A stretch of 8,151 bases of DNA, taken from the NCBI GenBank assembly GCA_964469055.1, contig CAYXXN010000125.1, positions 1 to 8,151 of the forward strand, given 5' to 3'. Below, piece by piece: positions 1 to 6,777 of this stretch (position 1 is the first letter of the stretch; each line of letters opens with the position of its first letter). Both the position numbers and the translations under genes were made by a program. The notes beneath the pieces were generated by a model. It worked only from the letters and a program-made list of their open reading frames with translations. It searched no databases and was not told the origin of the DNA. This DNA comes from CAYXXN01 sp964469055 (lineage in GTDB: Bacteria; Acidobacteriota; Thermoanaerobaculia; Multivoradales; JAHEKO01).

Positions 1-1
1 G

Positions 2-202
2 GCGGCGAAGGAGAACCTCGCTCTCGTGCACACCTTGCTCGGCGATCACGAGCCTGCGCTCGACCTGATCGCCGAGTTGCTACTCGAGTCGTACGACGAA
101 CCCTTGAACGCCCAGCGCCTGCGGCTCGAGCCGTGGTGGGATCCGCTGCGTGACCAGCCGCGGTTCCAGCAATTGCTGGCCGGCGCCGGCGCCATGAATT
201 GA
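2..202 (+). CDS. C-terminal end of a TPR-repeat protein (partial, 5' end outside window)
   Basis: Only the last 66 codons are present, ending in TGA at 200-202. The first part reads like one helix-turn-helix unit of a tetratricopeptide repeat (residues 1-30: small residues at the packing positions, then LLGD, then AL..I..LL). It is followed by the tail LRLEPWWDPLRDQPRFQQLL. From family knowledge, tails of the type L-R-L-D/E-P-x-W-D-P-L-R-D-x-P-R-F-x-x-L-L close the TPR regions of large bacterial proteins. Those proteins carry an N-terminal Ser/Thr kinase, a winged-helix DNA-binding domain or a TolB/FlgO-like domain, and are abundant in Acidobacteriota. Which of these lies upstream cannot be seen. 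The TPR part would mediate protein contacts. The gene converges on metG with a 25-base gap. I am confident of the frame and the TPR tail, not of the parent protein's function. Confidence 0.75.
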   Translation, partial: AAKENLALVHTLLGDHEPALDLIAELLLESYDEPLNAQRLRLEPWWDPLRDQPRFQQLLAGAGAMN

Positions 203-227
203 GCGCGGCGGCGGTGCGCCGAGGCTC

Positions 228-2141
228 CTACTTCACTCGGCTGCCGTTGGCGACCACCGCGTCGGGCTGCACGAGGACTGCGCGTCCGTCGGCGGTCACC
301 GCCGCCAGCACCATCCCCTGCGACTCGACGCCCCGGATGGTCGCCGGCTGGAGGTTGGTGACCACCACCACCTGGCGGCCGACTAGATCCTCGGGGGCGT
401 AGTTCTCGGCGATGCCGGCAACGAGGGTGCGCGGAGCCTCCTCGCCGAGGTCGACGGTGAGCGTCAAGAGCTTGTCGGCCTTGGGCACTCGCTCGGCGGC
501 CTGCACGGTGCCGACCTTGAGCTCGGTCTGGGCGAACTGATCGATGGTGATCATGGGGGTCTCCGGGCGAAATGGCCGCGCGCTCGGCGCGGCCTCCGCT
601 GCGAGAAAGCTCGTCTTGTCGATACGGGGGAACAGGCTCTCCGGCGCGGGCAGGGGCGCGCCGGTGGGCGTGCCACCCCAGTCGAGGGCGGCGAGCGAGG
701 TCGGGAGCGCGGTCACCCCCAGCCCAGCGAGCACACGCGGCGCCAGCCGGGGCATGAAGGACAACAGCCCCGTGGCCACGATGCGCGTCGCCTCGCAACC
801 GTTCCACAGCACGCGGGATAGACGCGACGACGGTCCTTCACTCTTGACCAGTTTCCAAGGCTCGTGTTCCACCAGGTACAGGTTGGTGGCGTCGAGCAGG
901 CGCCAGAGGGCCTTCAGGGCGCGGTCGAACGCGAACTCCTCCATCGCCGCCCGGTACTCCGCCACTACCTCCATCCCCACTCGAATCAGTGGGTTGTCGT
1001 CACAGGCTTCAGGCGGAGTCCGACCGTCGAACGCCTGCCGACACAGCGTCACTACCCGGCTCAGCGTGTTGCCCAGACCGTTGGCCAGATCGGCGTTGAA
1101 GCGCTCGACGAAGGCCTCGTCCGAGACCTGGGCGTCTTGCCCGAAGACCATGTCGCGCAGCAGGTAGTAGCGCACCGGGTCGGGACCGAAGCGCTCGATC
1201 AAGGGATCGAGACGGAAGACGTTGCCGACCGACTTCGAGACCTTGCGCTCGTCGCGCAGCCAGAAGCCGTGGGCGAAGACGGTGGTGGGCAGCGGCAGGC
1301 CGGCGGACATCAGGAAGGCGGGCCAGTAAACGGCGTGCTGGCGCAGGATGTCCTTGCCCACCAGATGCAGGCGGACGCCCTCCGGCGCCTCCCAGAATCT
1401 CGAGTAGAGGGTCTCGTCCGGCCGCCCGAGACCGAGGGCGCTCACGTAGTTGGTCAGCGCGTCCAGCCAGACGTAAGTGGTCTGTCCGGGCCGGTCCGGG
1501 AAGGGGATGCCCCAACTCACGCTGCCGCGGGAGACCGAGAGGTCGCGCAGGCCCGACTCGACGAAGCTCCGCACCTCGTTGGCCCGGGCGGCCGGCCGCA
1601 CGAAATCCGGGTGGGCGTCGTACCACGCGAGCAGTGGGTCCTGGTAGCGCGACAGCCGGAAGAACACATTCTCTTCGGAACGCCATTCGGCCGCAGTGCC
1701 GTGCACGGGACAGCGCCGACCGGCCTCCAACTCCTTCTCGGTGTAGAAGACCTCGCAGGCGACGCAGTACCAGCCTTCGTGCCTGCCGGCGTAGAGGTCG
1801 CCGGCCGCTTCGATGCGGCGGATCAGTTCCTCGACTCCGGCCCGGTGTCGCGCCTCGGTGGTGCGGATGAAATCGTCGTTCGAGATGCCGAGCTGCGGCC
1901 ACAGCTCCCGGTAGCGGGCCACGACCTGATCCGCCAGTTCGATGGGCGGGACGCCCCGCTCGGCGGCGGCGCGCTCGATCTTCTGGCCGTGCTCGTCGGT
2001 GCCGGTCAGGAAGTAGACGTCGTCGCCGGCGAGCCGACGGTAGCGGGCCACGACGTCGGCCACGACCGTGGTGTAGGTATGCCCGATGTGCGGCAGGTCG
2101 TTGACGTAGTAGATCGGGGTGGTGAGGTAGAACGACGTCAT
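228..2141 (-). CDS. metG: Methionyl-tRNA synthetase with C-terminal tRNA-binding domain
   Basis: This 637-residue cytoplasmic class I synthetase charges tRNA-Met (elongator and initiator) with methionine using ATP. The Rossmann catalytic core starts at once: residues 5-15 (YLTTPIYYVND) lead into the HIGH signature at 18-21, and the KMSKS loop appears as KVSKS at 300-304. The zinc knuckle uses C126, C129, C144 and H147, the CxxC...CPxH form I recall from Thermus MetRS rather than four cysteines. The helical anticodon-binding domain spans about 330-470. After a Pro/Ala-rich linker (about 488-528), residues 530-637 form a Trbp111-type OB-fold tRNA-binding domain, which in other MetRS promotes dimerisation. 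The ATG at 2139-2141 fits the family's N-terminus; an in-frame start at 2228 would add 29 unrelated residues and run into radC. It lies 40 bases downstream of radC on the same strand. No key residue is missing. Confidence 0.97.
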   Translation of the reverse strand: MTSFYLTTPIYYVNDLPHIGHTYTTVVADVVARYRRLAGDDVYFLTGTDEHGQKIERAAAERGVPPIELADQVVARYRELWPQLGISNDDFIRTTEARHRAGVEELIRRIEAAGDLYAGRHEGWYCVACEVFYTEKELEAGRRCPVHGTAAEWRSEENVFFRLSRYQDPLLAWYDAHPDFVRPAARANEVRSFVESGLRDLSVSRGSVSWGIPFPDRPGQTTYVWLDALTNYVSALGLGRPDETLYSRFWEAPEGVRLHLVGKDILRQHAVYWPAFLMSAGLPLPTTVFAHGFWLRDERKVSKSVGNVFRLDPLIERFGPDPVRYYLLRDMVFGQDAQVSDEAFVERFNADLANGLGNTLSRVVTLCRQAFDGRTPPEACDDNPLIRVGMEVVAEYRAAMEEFAFDRALKALWRLLDATNLYLVEHEPWKLVKSEGPSSRLSRVLWNGCEATRIVATGLLSFMPRLAPRVLAGLGVTALPTSLAALDWGGTPTGAPLPAPESLFPRIDKTSFLAAEAAPSARPFRPETPMITIDQFAQTELKVGTVQAAERVPKADKLLTLTVDLGEEAPRTLVAGIAENYAPEDLVGRQVVVVTNLQPATIRGVESQGMVLAAVTADGRAVLVQPDAVVANGSRVK

Positions 2142-2167
2142 CGACGGCCGCCGCGTGAAGGGGCGGC

Positions 2168-2176
2168 ATTCTAGCA
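2168..2176 (-). promoter_or_regulatory. Candidate extended -10 promoter for metG
   Basis: On the minus strand the radC-metG gap contains TGCTAGAAT, which is TGn followed by a hexamer matching TATAAT at five of six positions. No recognisable -35 lies 16-19 bases upstream, but extended -10 promoters can work without one. Transcription would start near 2161 and give a leader of about 20 bases before the metG ATG at 2141. No clear Shine-Dalgarno sequence is visible there. If real, metG can be expressed independently of radC. Confidence 0.3.
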
Positions 2177-2181
2177 GCGGC

Positions 2182-2895
2182 TCACCAACCTCCTCGGGCC
2201 TTGAGCGACACCCAGCGGCCGCCGTCACCGAGGATCAGATGATCCACCAGCCGCACGCCCACGATCTCGCCCGCCTCGGCCATCCGCCGGGTGAATGCCA
2301 GGTCCTCGGCCGAGGGCGCCGGGTCGCCGCTCGGATGGGTGTGGAAGAGCACGCAGCCGGCGGCGTCCCGCTCGAGCGCCCGCTTCAAAACGGCGCGCGG
2401 CTCCACGGCGGCGCGGTCGAGGGTGCCGCGAAAGAGCTCCGTCTCCCCCGCGAGGCGGTTGCGAGTGTCCAAGTAGAGGGCGCCCATCACCTCCTGGCCG
2501 CGCCGCCCGTAGCGCAGGGCGAGGTAGCGAGCCACGGCCCCGGGGTGGGCCATCGGCTCGCGCTCGATCGGCTCGCCGCGCGCCAGGCGGCCCGCCAGCT
2601 CGACAGCCGCGAGCACCGTGGCCGCCTTGGCCGGCCCCAACCCTCCCCGCAGCAGCGCCTCGGGGGCCACGCCGAGGAGACCCGAGAGACCGCCGCAGGC
2701 GGCGAGCAACTCGCGAGCGAGATCGACGGCGGAGGCCCCCCGGCGGCCGGTGCGGAGCAGGATCGCCACCAGCTCGGCGTCCGCCAGCCCTTGCCCTCCC
2801 CAGCAGAGGAGGCGCTCCCGGGGCCGCTCATCCGCCGGCATCTCCCGCACCGTCCGGGCGCGGCTCGCTGGCTCGTTGGCACGCAACGCGGTCAT
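2182..2895 (-). CDS. radC: RadC-family JAMM/MPN+ protein
   Basis: This is a 237-residue cytoplasmic protein of the RadC family. The N-terminal part (about 20-105) has the helix-hairpin-helix-like domain, with the family phrase ERLL...GLADAELVAILLRTG at 27-50 and a second helical unit to about 105. The C-terminal JAMM domain (about 112-237) keeps the predicted metal site: E135 in QEVMGALYLD, then HTHPSGD at 185-191 with H185, H187 and D191, and the following PSAEDLAFT. The length is close to the family norm. Despite the historical name, RadC is not an established repair enzyme; a metal-dependent hydrolase activity is inferred from the JAMM fold and its biological role is unsettled. The ATG at 2893-2895 is chosen; a TTG lies directly before it (2896-2898). 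Neither has a convincing ribosome binding site. It is upstream of metG and divergent from speB. Confidence 0.95.
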   Translation of the reverse strand: MTALRANEPASRARTVREMPADERPRERLLCWGGQGLADAELVAILLRTGRRGASAVDLARELLAACGGLSGLLGVAPEALLRGGLGPAKAATVLAAVELAGRLARGEPIEREPMAHPGAVARYLALRYGRRGQEVMGALYLDTRNRLAGETELFRGTLDRAAVEPRAVLKRALERDAAGCVLFHTHPSGDPAPSAEDLAFTRRMAEAGEIVGVRLVDHLILGDGGRWVSLKARGGW

Positions 2896-2928
2896 CAACT
2901 CGAGCTAGACGCGAGGGCCGCCGGGAAT

Positions 2929-2957
2929 CTGACAGCCCGGCGCGGCGCCACTAGAAT
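2929..2957 (+). promoter_or_regulatory. Sigma70-type promoter for speB
   Basis: CTGACA (2929-2934) and TAGAAT (2952-2957) each match the sigma70 consensus at five of six positions and are separated by exactly 17 bases. This is the best promoter-like sequence in the window and lies in the only divergent intergenic region (2896-2968). Transcription would begin at about 2964-2966, only a few bases before the GTG start of speB at 2969, so the message would be leaderless or nearly so. On the opposite strand I see no comparably good promoter for radC. Confidence 0.6.
2939..2949. repeat. Perfect 11-base palindrome in the speB promoter spacer (possible operator)
   Basis: GGCGC-G-GCGCC is a perfect 5-base inverted repeat around one central base, lying wholly between the -35 and -10 elements. 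Just to its right GCCA (2947-2950) and TGGC (2957-2960) form a second, short inverted repeat that brackets the -10. A repressor bound here would block polymerase. In GC-rich DNA a palindrome this short can arise by chance, so an operator role is only a suggestion from position. Confidence 0.3.
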
Positions 2958-2968
2958 GGCTGCCCACC

Positions 2969-3850
2969 GTGCCCCACTCGATCCGATTCCTCGACCTCGA
3001 GGAGAGCCTCTCGGCCTACGATTCGGCACGGGCCGTCGTCCTCCCCGTCCCCTACGAGCGCACGGTCTCCTACGGCCACGGCACAGCGGCGGGGCCGCAA
3101 GCCATCCTCGCGGCCTCGACCCAGGTCGAGCTCTACGACGAGGTGCTGCGAAGCGAGCCGTGCGCGATGGGTATCGCGACGCTGCCCGCGATGGATGACC
3201 TGCCGGCCGATCCGGAGGCCGCCCTCGCCGCCATCGAGCGCGAGGCGTCGACGCATCTCGCCCGCGGCAAGTTCCTCGTCACCCTCGGCGGCGAGCACAG
3301 CTTGACGCTGGGGCCGGTCCGGGCCGTTCGAGCGACGTTCGGGGAGATCGGTGTCGTCCAGTTCGACGCCCATGGCGACCTGCGAGACACGTACCACGGC
3401 TCGCCCTACAGCCACGCTTGCATCATGCGCCGCGTCGTCGAGCTCGGCCTCCCGACTCTGGCGATCGGCATCCGTGCGTTGTCACGTGAGGAAGGCGTGC
3501 TGATCGCCGAGCGCGGTTTGGCGACCGTTTGGGGCCACGAGCTCGCCGGCCTGACCCTGGAGCGTTTCCGGTCCCTCTTGGCCACTTTGCCCGAGCGGAT
3601 CTATCTCACCTTCGATGTCGACTTCTTCGACCCTGCCCTGCTGCCGTCCACGGGCACACCCGTCCCTGGCGGCGGCAACTGGTACCCGACGCTCGACCTC
3701 CTACGTGAGCTGTTTTCGACGAAACGAGTCGTCGCCATGGATGTCGTCGAGCTGGCGCCCCAAACCGTGCACCCAGCCAGTGACTTCCTGACTGCACAGC
3801 TGACGTACAAGTGCCTCGGGCTCCTCTCCGCCAGCGAGAGGTCACGCTGA
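2969..3850 (+). CDS. speB: Agmatinase (ureohydrolase family)
   Basis: This 293-residue cytoplasmic enzyme would hydrolyse agmatine to putrescine and urea, the last step of the arginine decarboxylase route to polyamines. All six ligands of the binuclear manganese site are visible: H110 (GGEHS), D133, H135 and D137 (DAHGD), and D216 and D218 (FDVDFFDP). The family's conserved glutamate is E260 in DVVELAP. The stretch YHGSPYSHACIMRR (142-155) and TGTPVPGGG (228-236) fit agmatinases better than arginases. Related ureohydrolases such as guanidinobutyrase share these motifs, so substrate rests partly on context: polyamine transporter genes follow directly. The start is GTG with no Shine-Dalgarno sequence, only a few bases after the predicted transcription start. 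The next in-frame Met (residue 68) is too far in. Its stop lies 34 or 94 bases before potA, depending on the potA start. Confidence 0.9.
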   Translation: MPHSIRFLDLEESLSAYDSARAVVLPVPYERTVSYGHGTAAGPQAILAASTQVELYDEVLRSEPCAMGIATLPAMDDLPADPEAALAAIEREASTHLARGKFLVTLGGEHSLTLGPVRAVRATFGEIGVVQFDAHGDLRDTYHGSPYSHACIMRRVVELGLPTLAIGIRALSREEGVLIAERGLATVWGHELAGLTLERFRSLLATLPERIYLTFDVDFFDPALLPSTGTPVPGGGNWYPTLDLLRELFSTKRVVAMDVVELAPQTVHPASDFLTAQLTYKCLGLLSASERSR

Positions 3851-3864
3851 GCCGAACGGCGAGC

Positions 3865-3894
3865 TTGCCGCCTCTTCCGGGCGTGTGGTAGAAA
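3865..3894 (+). promoter_or_regulatory. Possible second promoter ahead of potA
   Basis: TTGCCG (3865-3870), an 18-base spacer, then TAGAAA (3889-3894) preceded by TG-G make a weak -35 with an extended -10. Each hexamer matches consensus at four of six positions. It lies just after the speB stop and would start transcription near 3901. If real it would allow pot expression separate from speB, and would favour the potA start at 3945, since the GTG at 3885 would overlap the -10 region. Confidence 0.22.
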
Positions 3895-3944
3895 CCGACC
3901 ACATTTCGGACGCGTTCGTCCACGAAGCGCTGCGGGGACCGCGA

Positions 3945-5084
3945 GTGGAGCTCGTCAAGGGAGCCGACGCCGCCTCCCAGATCAGCGTAGAGATCGACAA
4001 CGTCACCAAGCGCTTCGGCGACTTCGTGGCGATCGACCAGGTCAGCCTCGAGATTCGCCGCGGCGAGTTCTTCTCGCTGCTCGGGCCCTCGGGGTGCGGC
4101 AAGACCACCCTGCTGCGCATGATCGGTGGCTTCGAGACCCCGACCGTCGGAACCCTGCGCATTCACGGCGTCGACATGACCGATCAGCCGCCCCACAAGC
4201 GGCCGGTCAACATGGTGTTCCAGCACTACGCGCTCTTTCCCCACCTGACGGTCGCCGACAACATCGCCTTCGGCTTTCGCTACAAGGGGTTCGCGCGCGG
4301 CGAGACCGCCGATCGCGTGGCCCGCGCCGTCGGATTGGTGCGCCTCGCCGGCTTCGAGCGGCGCCTCCCGCACCAGCTCTCCGGCGGCCAACGCCAACGC
4401 GTCGCGCTGGCCCGGGCCCTCGCCTTGGAGCCCGAGGTGCTGCTGCTCGACGAGCCGCTCGGCGCCCTCGACCAGAAGCTGCGCAAGGAGGTGCAGGTCG
4501 AGCTGAAGAACCTGCAGCGGCAGCTCGGCATCACCTTCGTCTTCGTCACCCACGACCAGGAAGAGGCGCTCACCATGAGCGACCGCATCGCGGTGATGAA
4601 CGGCGGCCACGTCGAGCAGATGGCCGCGGCCGCCGAGGTGTTTGAGCGGCCGGACACCGAATTCGTCGCCAACTTCATGGGCGCCTCGAACTTCTTCGAG
4701 GCCACCGTCAAGGGCATCGCCGAGGGCCTCCTCTCCGTCTCCCTGGTGCACGGCGGCGGCAGTGTGCGCGTCCCGCCGCAGCGCGGGCTGGACGCGGGGC
4801 GATCGGTGCGCTTCGTCGTGCGCCCGGAGAAGCTCGACCTGCGGACGCGCGACCTCTCCACCCACGGCATCCCCTCGGTCCCGATCACCATCGAGGACCG
4901 TGTCTACCAGGGCGTATCGACCATCTGGGTGGTGCGCGATGGCCGCGGTGAGCGCTACGTGATCTACGAGCAGAACGAGCAGCCCTTCGAGGAGAGCGCC
5001 AAGTTCGCGGTCGGCGCCCATGCCTACATGTGCTGGAACCCTAAGCACGCCGTGCTGCTCGAAGAGGGTGGGGGGCCCCCGTGA
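3945..5084 (+). CDS. potA: Spermidine/putrescine ABC transporter, ATP-binding subunit
   Basis: This cytoplasmic ATPase powers polyamine import through PotB and PotC. In the 379-residue form the nucleotide-binding domain has every expected element: Walker A GPSGCGKTT (47-55), Q-loop Q93, signature LSGGQ (145-149), Walker B VLLLDE (165-170, catalytic E170), D-loop GALD (173-176) and switch histidine H203. A C-terminal TOBE-like domain follows (about 250-375, with RFVVRPEKLDL at 289-299), as in E. coli PotA (378 residues). The start is uncertain. GTG at 3945 has a weak GGGGA six bases upstream and gives the usual length. GTG at 3885 would add 20 residues, has no ribosome binding site, has a lower share of G or C at third positions and overlaps a possible -10. 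The last four bases (GTGA) also start potB. CysA- or UgpC-type ATPases share these motifs; the neighbours decide for PotA. Confidence 0.93.
   Translation: MELVKGADAASQISVEIDNVTKRFGDFVAIDQVSLEIRRGEFFSLLGPSGCGKTTLLRMIGGFETPTVGTLRIHGVDMTDQPPHKRPVNMVFQHYALFPHLTVADNIAFGFRYKGFARGETADRVARAVGLVRLAGFERRLPHQLSGGQRQRVALARALALEPEVLLLDEPLGALDQKLRKEVQVELKNLQRQLGITFVFVTHDQEEALTMSDRIAVMNGGHVEQMAAAAEVFERPDTEFVANFMGASNFFEATVKGIAEGLLSVSLVHGGGSVRVPPQRGLDAGRSVRFVVRPEKLDLRTRDLSTHGIPSVPITIEDRVYQGVSTIWVVRDGRGERYVIYEQNEQPFEESAKFAVGAHAYMCWNPKHAVLLEEGGGPP
5071..5080. repeat. G5C5 self-complementary tract directly before the potB start
   Basis: GGGGGCCCCC is a perfect 10-base palindrome that abuts the potB GTG, and with the G at 5070 it holds a run of six Gs. 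It encodes the end of PotA (GGGPP). It sits where the ribosome stops on potA and restarts on potB, so it could affect coupling. Homopolymer runs of this kind are also prone to sequencing and replication slippage. Confidence 0.6.
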
Positions 5085-5980
5085 CCGAAGGCCCGCGCCG
5101 CAGCACCCGCGCCGGCTCCTTGCTCGCCCTCCCCACCTGGCTCGTGCTCGGCGGGCTCTTCCTGCTGCCGCTGGCGATCATGCTGCTGATCAGCTTCGCC
5201 CAGCGCGGCACGTACGGCGGCCTCAAGCCGATCGCCGACCTGGGGGAATACCTGACGAGCGGCGCCTTCCTCGCCAACTACAAGACGTCGCTCGAGCCGC
5301 TCTACCTGCAGATCTACTGGCGCTCGATCTGGCTGGCCGTCGTGACCACGGTCCTCTGTCTGGCGGTCGGCTACCCGATCGCGTACTACATCGCCGTGGT
5401 CGCTGCACCACGGCGCAAGAACCTCCTGCTCGCCCTCGTGGTGATTCCCTTCTGGACCAGCTTCCTCATCCGCACCTACGCCTGGATGCTGATCCTGCGC
5501 ACCGAGGGCCTGATCAACACCGTCCTCACCCAGAGCGGCCTGATCGAGGTGCCCCTCGAGCTGCTCTACAACCAGTTCGCGGTCATGATCGGCCTGGTGT
5601 ACGGCGAGCTGCCGTTCATGATCCTGCCGCTCTACGCGTCGCTCGAGAAGCTGGAGCTGCCGCTGCTCGAGGCCGGCGCCGACCTCGGCGCCAACGCGGT
5701 GCAGACCTTCTGGAGAGTCACGGTTCCGCTCACCATGCCGGGGATCGTCGCCGGCGTCATCCTCGTCTTCATCCCCTCGATCGGCCAGTTCGTCGTCTCC
5801 GACCTCCTGGGGGGCGCCAAGAGCATCCTCACCGGCAACCTCATCCAGAACCAGTTCGCCATCGCGCGCAACAAGCCGTTCGGCTCGGCCGTGGCCTTCG
5901 AGCTGATGGCCGTCGTGCTGTTGTTGCTGCTGGCCTACGCCGCGTACGCCCGGAAGAAGGGCCAGGAGGTGCTGTTGTGA
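5081..5980 (+). CDS. potB: Spermidine/putrescine ABC transporter, permease subunit PotB
   Basis: This 299-residue inner-membrane protein would form half of the translocation channel with PotC. About six membrane segments are visible (roughly 18-40, 82-105, 115-138, 166-188, 217-238 and 268-290). A large periplasmic loop after the first holds NYKTSLEPLYLQIYWRS (66-82), a layout usual for PotB. The cytoplasmic EAA loop that docks on PotA is LEAGADLGANAVQTFWRV at 196-213, followed by PLTMPGIVAG. The phrase IPSIGQFVVSDLLGG (231-245) fits the PotB branch, whereas PotC has a different phrase here. The start is GTG in GTGA, overlapping the potA stop by four bases. A recognisable ribosome binding site is poor (GAGG at 5064-5067 is rather far), so translation is probably coupled to potA. 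It is slightly longer than E. coli PotB, mainly at the N-terminus. Confidence 0.94.
   Translation: MTEGPRRSTRAGSLLALPTWLVLGGLFLLPLAIMLLISFAQRGTYGGLKPIADLGEYLTSGAFLANYKTSLEPLYLQIYWRSIWLAVVTTVLCLAVGYPIAYYIAVVAAPRRKNLLLALVVIPFWTSFLIRTYAWMLILRTEGLINTVLTQSGLIEVPLELLYNQFAVMIGLVYGELPFMILPLYASLEKLELPLLEAGADLGANAVQTFWRVTVPLTMPGIVAGVILVFIPSIGQFVVSDLLGGAKSILTGNLIQNQFAIARNKPFGSAVAFELMAVVLLLLLAYAAYARKKGQEVLL
5964..5970 (+). promoter_or_regulatory. Ribosome binding site of potC
   Basis: AGGAGGT lies six bases before the GTG at 5977-5979, inside the end of potB. It is a full-strength Shine-Dalgarno match and fixes the potC start at the 4-base overlap. Confidence 0.8.
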
Positions 5981-6777
5981 GCCGGCCGTTTTCCTGGCAG
6001 CGCTTCCTGCTCACTGTGCACAGCGGCGCGGTGTACGTCTTCCTCTACGCGCCGATCCTCATCCTCATCCTCTACTCGTTTAACCGCTCGGAGCGCACGG
6101 CGAGCTGGGAGGGTTGGACCCTCGACTGGTATCGCCGGCTGCTCGGCAACGAACAGATTCTGGGTGCGGTGAAGAACAGCCTGATCGCGGCCATCGTCTC
6201 CACCCTGGTGGCGACGGTCTTCGGCACCCTCATCGCCTTCGCGCTCGCGCGCCACAGGATTTGGGGCCAGGCGGCGACCAAGGCCATGCTCTATCTGCCG
6301 ATCGTCACACCGGAGATCGTCGTCGGGGCGGCGTTGGTGACCTTCTTCGGCGTGGCGCGGTTCCGACTGAGCCTCAGGACCGTCATCCTGGCGCACATCG
6401 TCTTCTGTCTCTCGTACGTCGCCATCGTCGTTCGCGCGCGCCTGGCCGGGTTCGACCGCTCGCTCGAGGAAGCGGCGACCGACCTCGGCGCCAGTCCAGT
6501 CGAGACGTTCCGGCGAGTCACGCTGCCCCTCATCCTGCCTGGGATCGTGGCCGGCGCTCTCCTCGCTTTCACACTGTCGATCGACGACTACGTGATCACC
6601 TCGTTCGTCGCCGGGGTGGGGGCCACTACCCTCCCCCTGCAGATCTACTCCATGCTCAAGGTCGGAGTCACGCCCGAAGTCAACGCGGTCTCGACGCTGC
6701 TGCTGCTGGTGACGGTCGGGTTGATCGCCGTCGCCCAGCGCTTGCAGCGGGGACCGGAATCCGGAGGATCGTCATGA
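5977..6777 (+). CDS. potC: Spermidine/putrescine ABC transporter, permease subunit PotC
   Basis: This 266-residue inner-membrane protein is the second half of the polyamine channel. Hydrophobic segments lie at about 15-35, 68-90, 102-125, 134-153, 186-206 and 237-255, with the first followed by the family phrase YSFN (33-36). The EAA loop is EEAATDLGASPVETFRRV at 164-181, then LPLILPGIVAG. SIDDYVITSFVAG (201-213) and the stretch TTLPLQIYSMLKVGVTPEVN (217-236) are hallmarks of PotC as distinct from PotB. Length agrees with E. coli PotC. The GTG start shares four bases (GTGA) with the potB stop and has a strong ribosome binding site; the open frame extends upstream through potB, but that part has no transporter similarity. 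The stop overlaps the potD ATG by four bases. Confidence 0.94.
   Translation: MSRPFSWQRFLLTVHSGAVYVFLYAPILILILYSFNRSERTASWEGWTLDWYRRLLGNEQILGAVKNSLIAAIVSTLVATVFGTLIAFALARHRIWGQAATKAMLYLPIVTPEIVVGAALVTFFGVARFRLSLRTVILAHIVFCLSYVAIVVRARLAGFDRSLEEAATDLGASPVETFRRVTLPLILPGIVAGALLAFTLSIDDYVITSFVAGVGATTLPLQIYSMLKVGVTPEVNAVSTLLLLVTVGLIAVAQRLQRGPESGGSS
6763..6767 (+). promoter_or_regulatory. Ribosome binding site of potD
   Basis: GGAGG sits six bases before the ATG at 6774-6776, within the last codons of potC. It confirms the potD start at the ATGA overlap. Strong internal ribosome binding sites at potC and potD, but not at potB, suggest that downstream subunits can be translated at their own rate. 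Confidence 0.75.

Noticed and set aside
203..227. Possible terminator between the convergent TPR gene and metG
   Set aside because: Only a 4-base GCGC pairing with a GC-rich loop is visible, with no T or A run on either strand.
46..807. Minus-strand open frame crossing the TPR gene end and the 3' part of metG
   Set aside because: It is an Arg/Gly/Pro-rich shadow of metG and of the TPR tail in other frames.
864..2174. A 436-codon plus-strand open frame opposite metG
   Set aside because: metG on the minus strand has all its catalytic motifs over the same stretch. The opposite frame is low-complexity, rich in Gly, Arg, Val and Asp, and stays open because stops are rare in GC-rich DNA.
2896..2968. 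Promoter for radC on the minus strand (CTGTCA ... TCTAGC)
   Set aside because: The -35 matches at only four positions, the spacing of about 20 is too long and the -10 is poor. radC must be driven from this gap, but I cannot point to the site.
2155..3198. Plus-strand open frame covering radC and the start of speB, including an ATG at 2956
   Set aside because: It is opposite radC with its intact JAMM motif and out of frame with speB, which carries the metal ligands. The ATG at 2956 overlaps the -10 box by chance.
3606..5048. A 480-codon minus-strand open frame opposite speB and potA
   Set aside because: It mirrors two unmistakable plus-strand genes, shows no recognisable domain and has a composition typical of antisense frames.
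5020..5976. Upstream extension of the potC frame through potB
   Set aside because: The frame is open but gives Arg/Pro-rich sequence with no transporter similarity. The GTG at 5977 with AGGAGGT six bases upstream is the real start.
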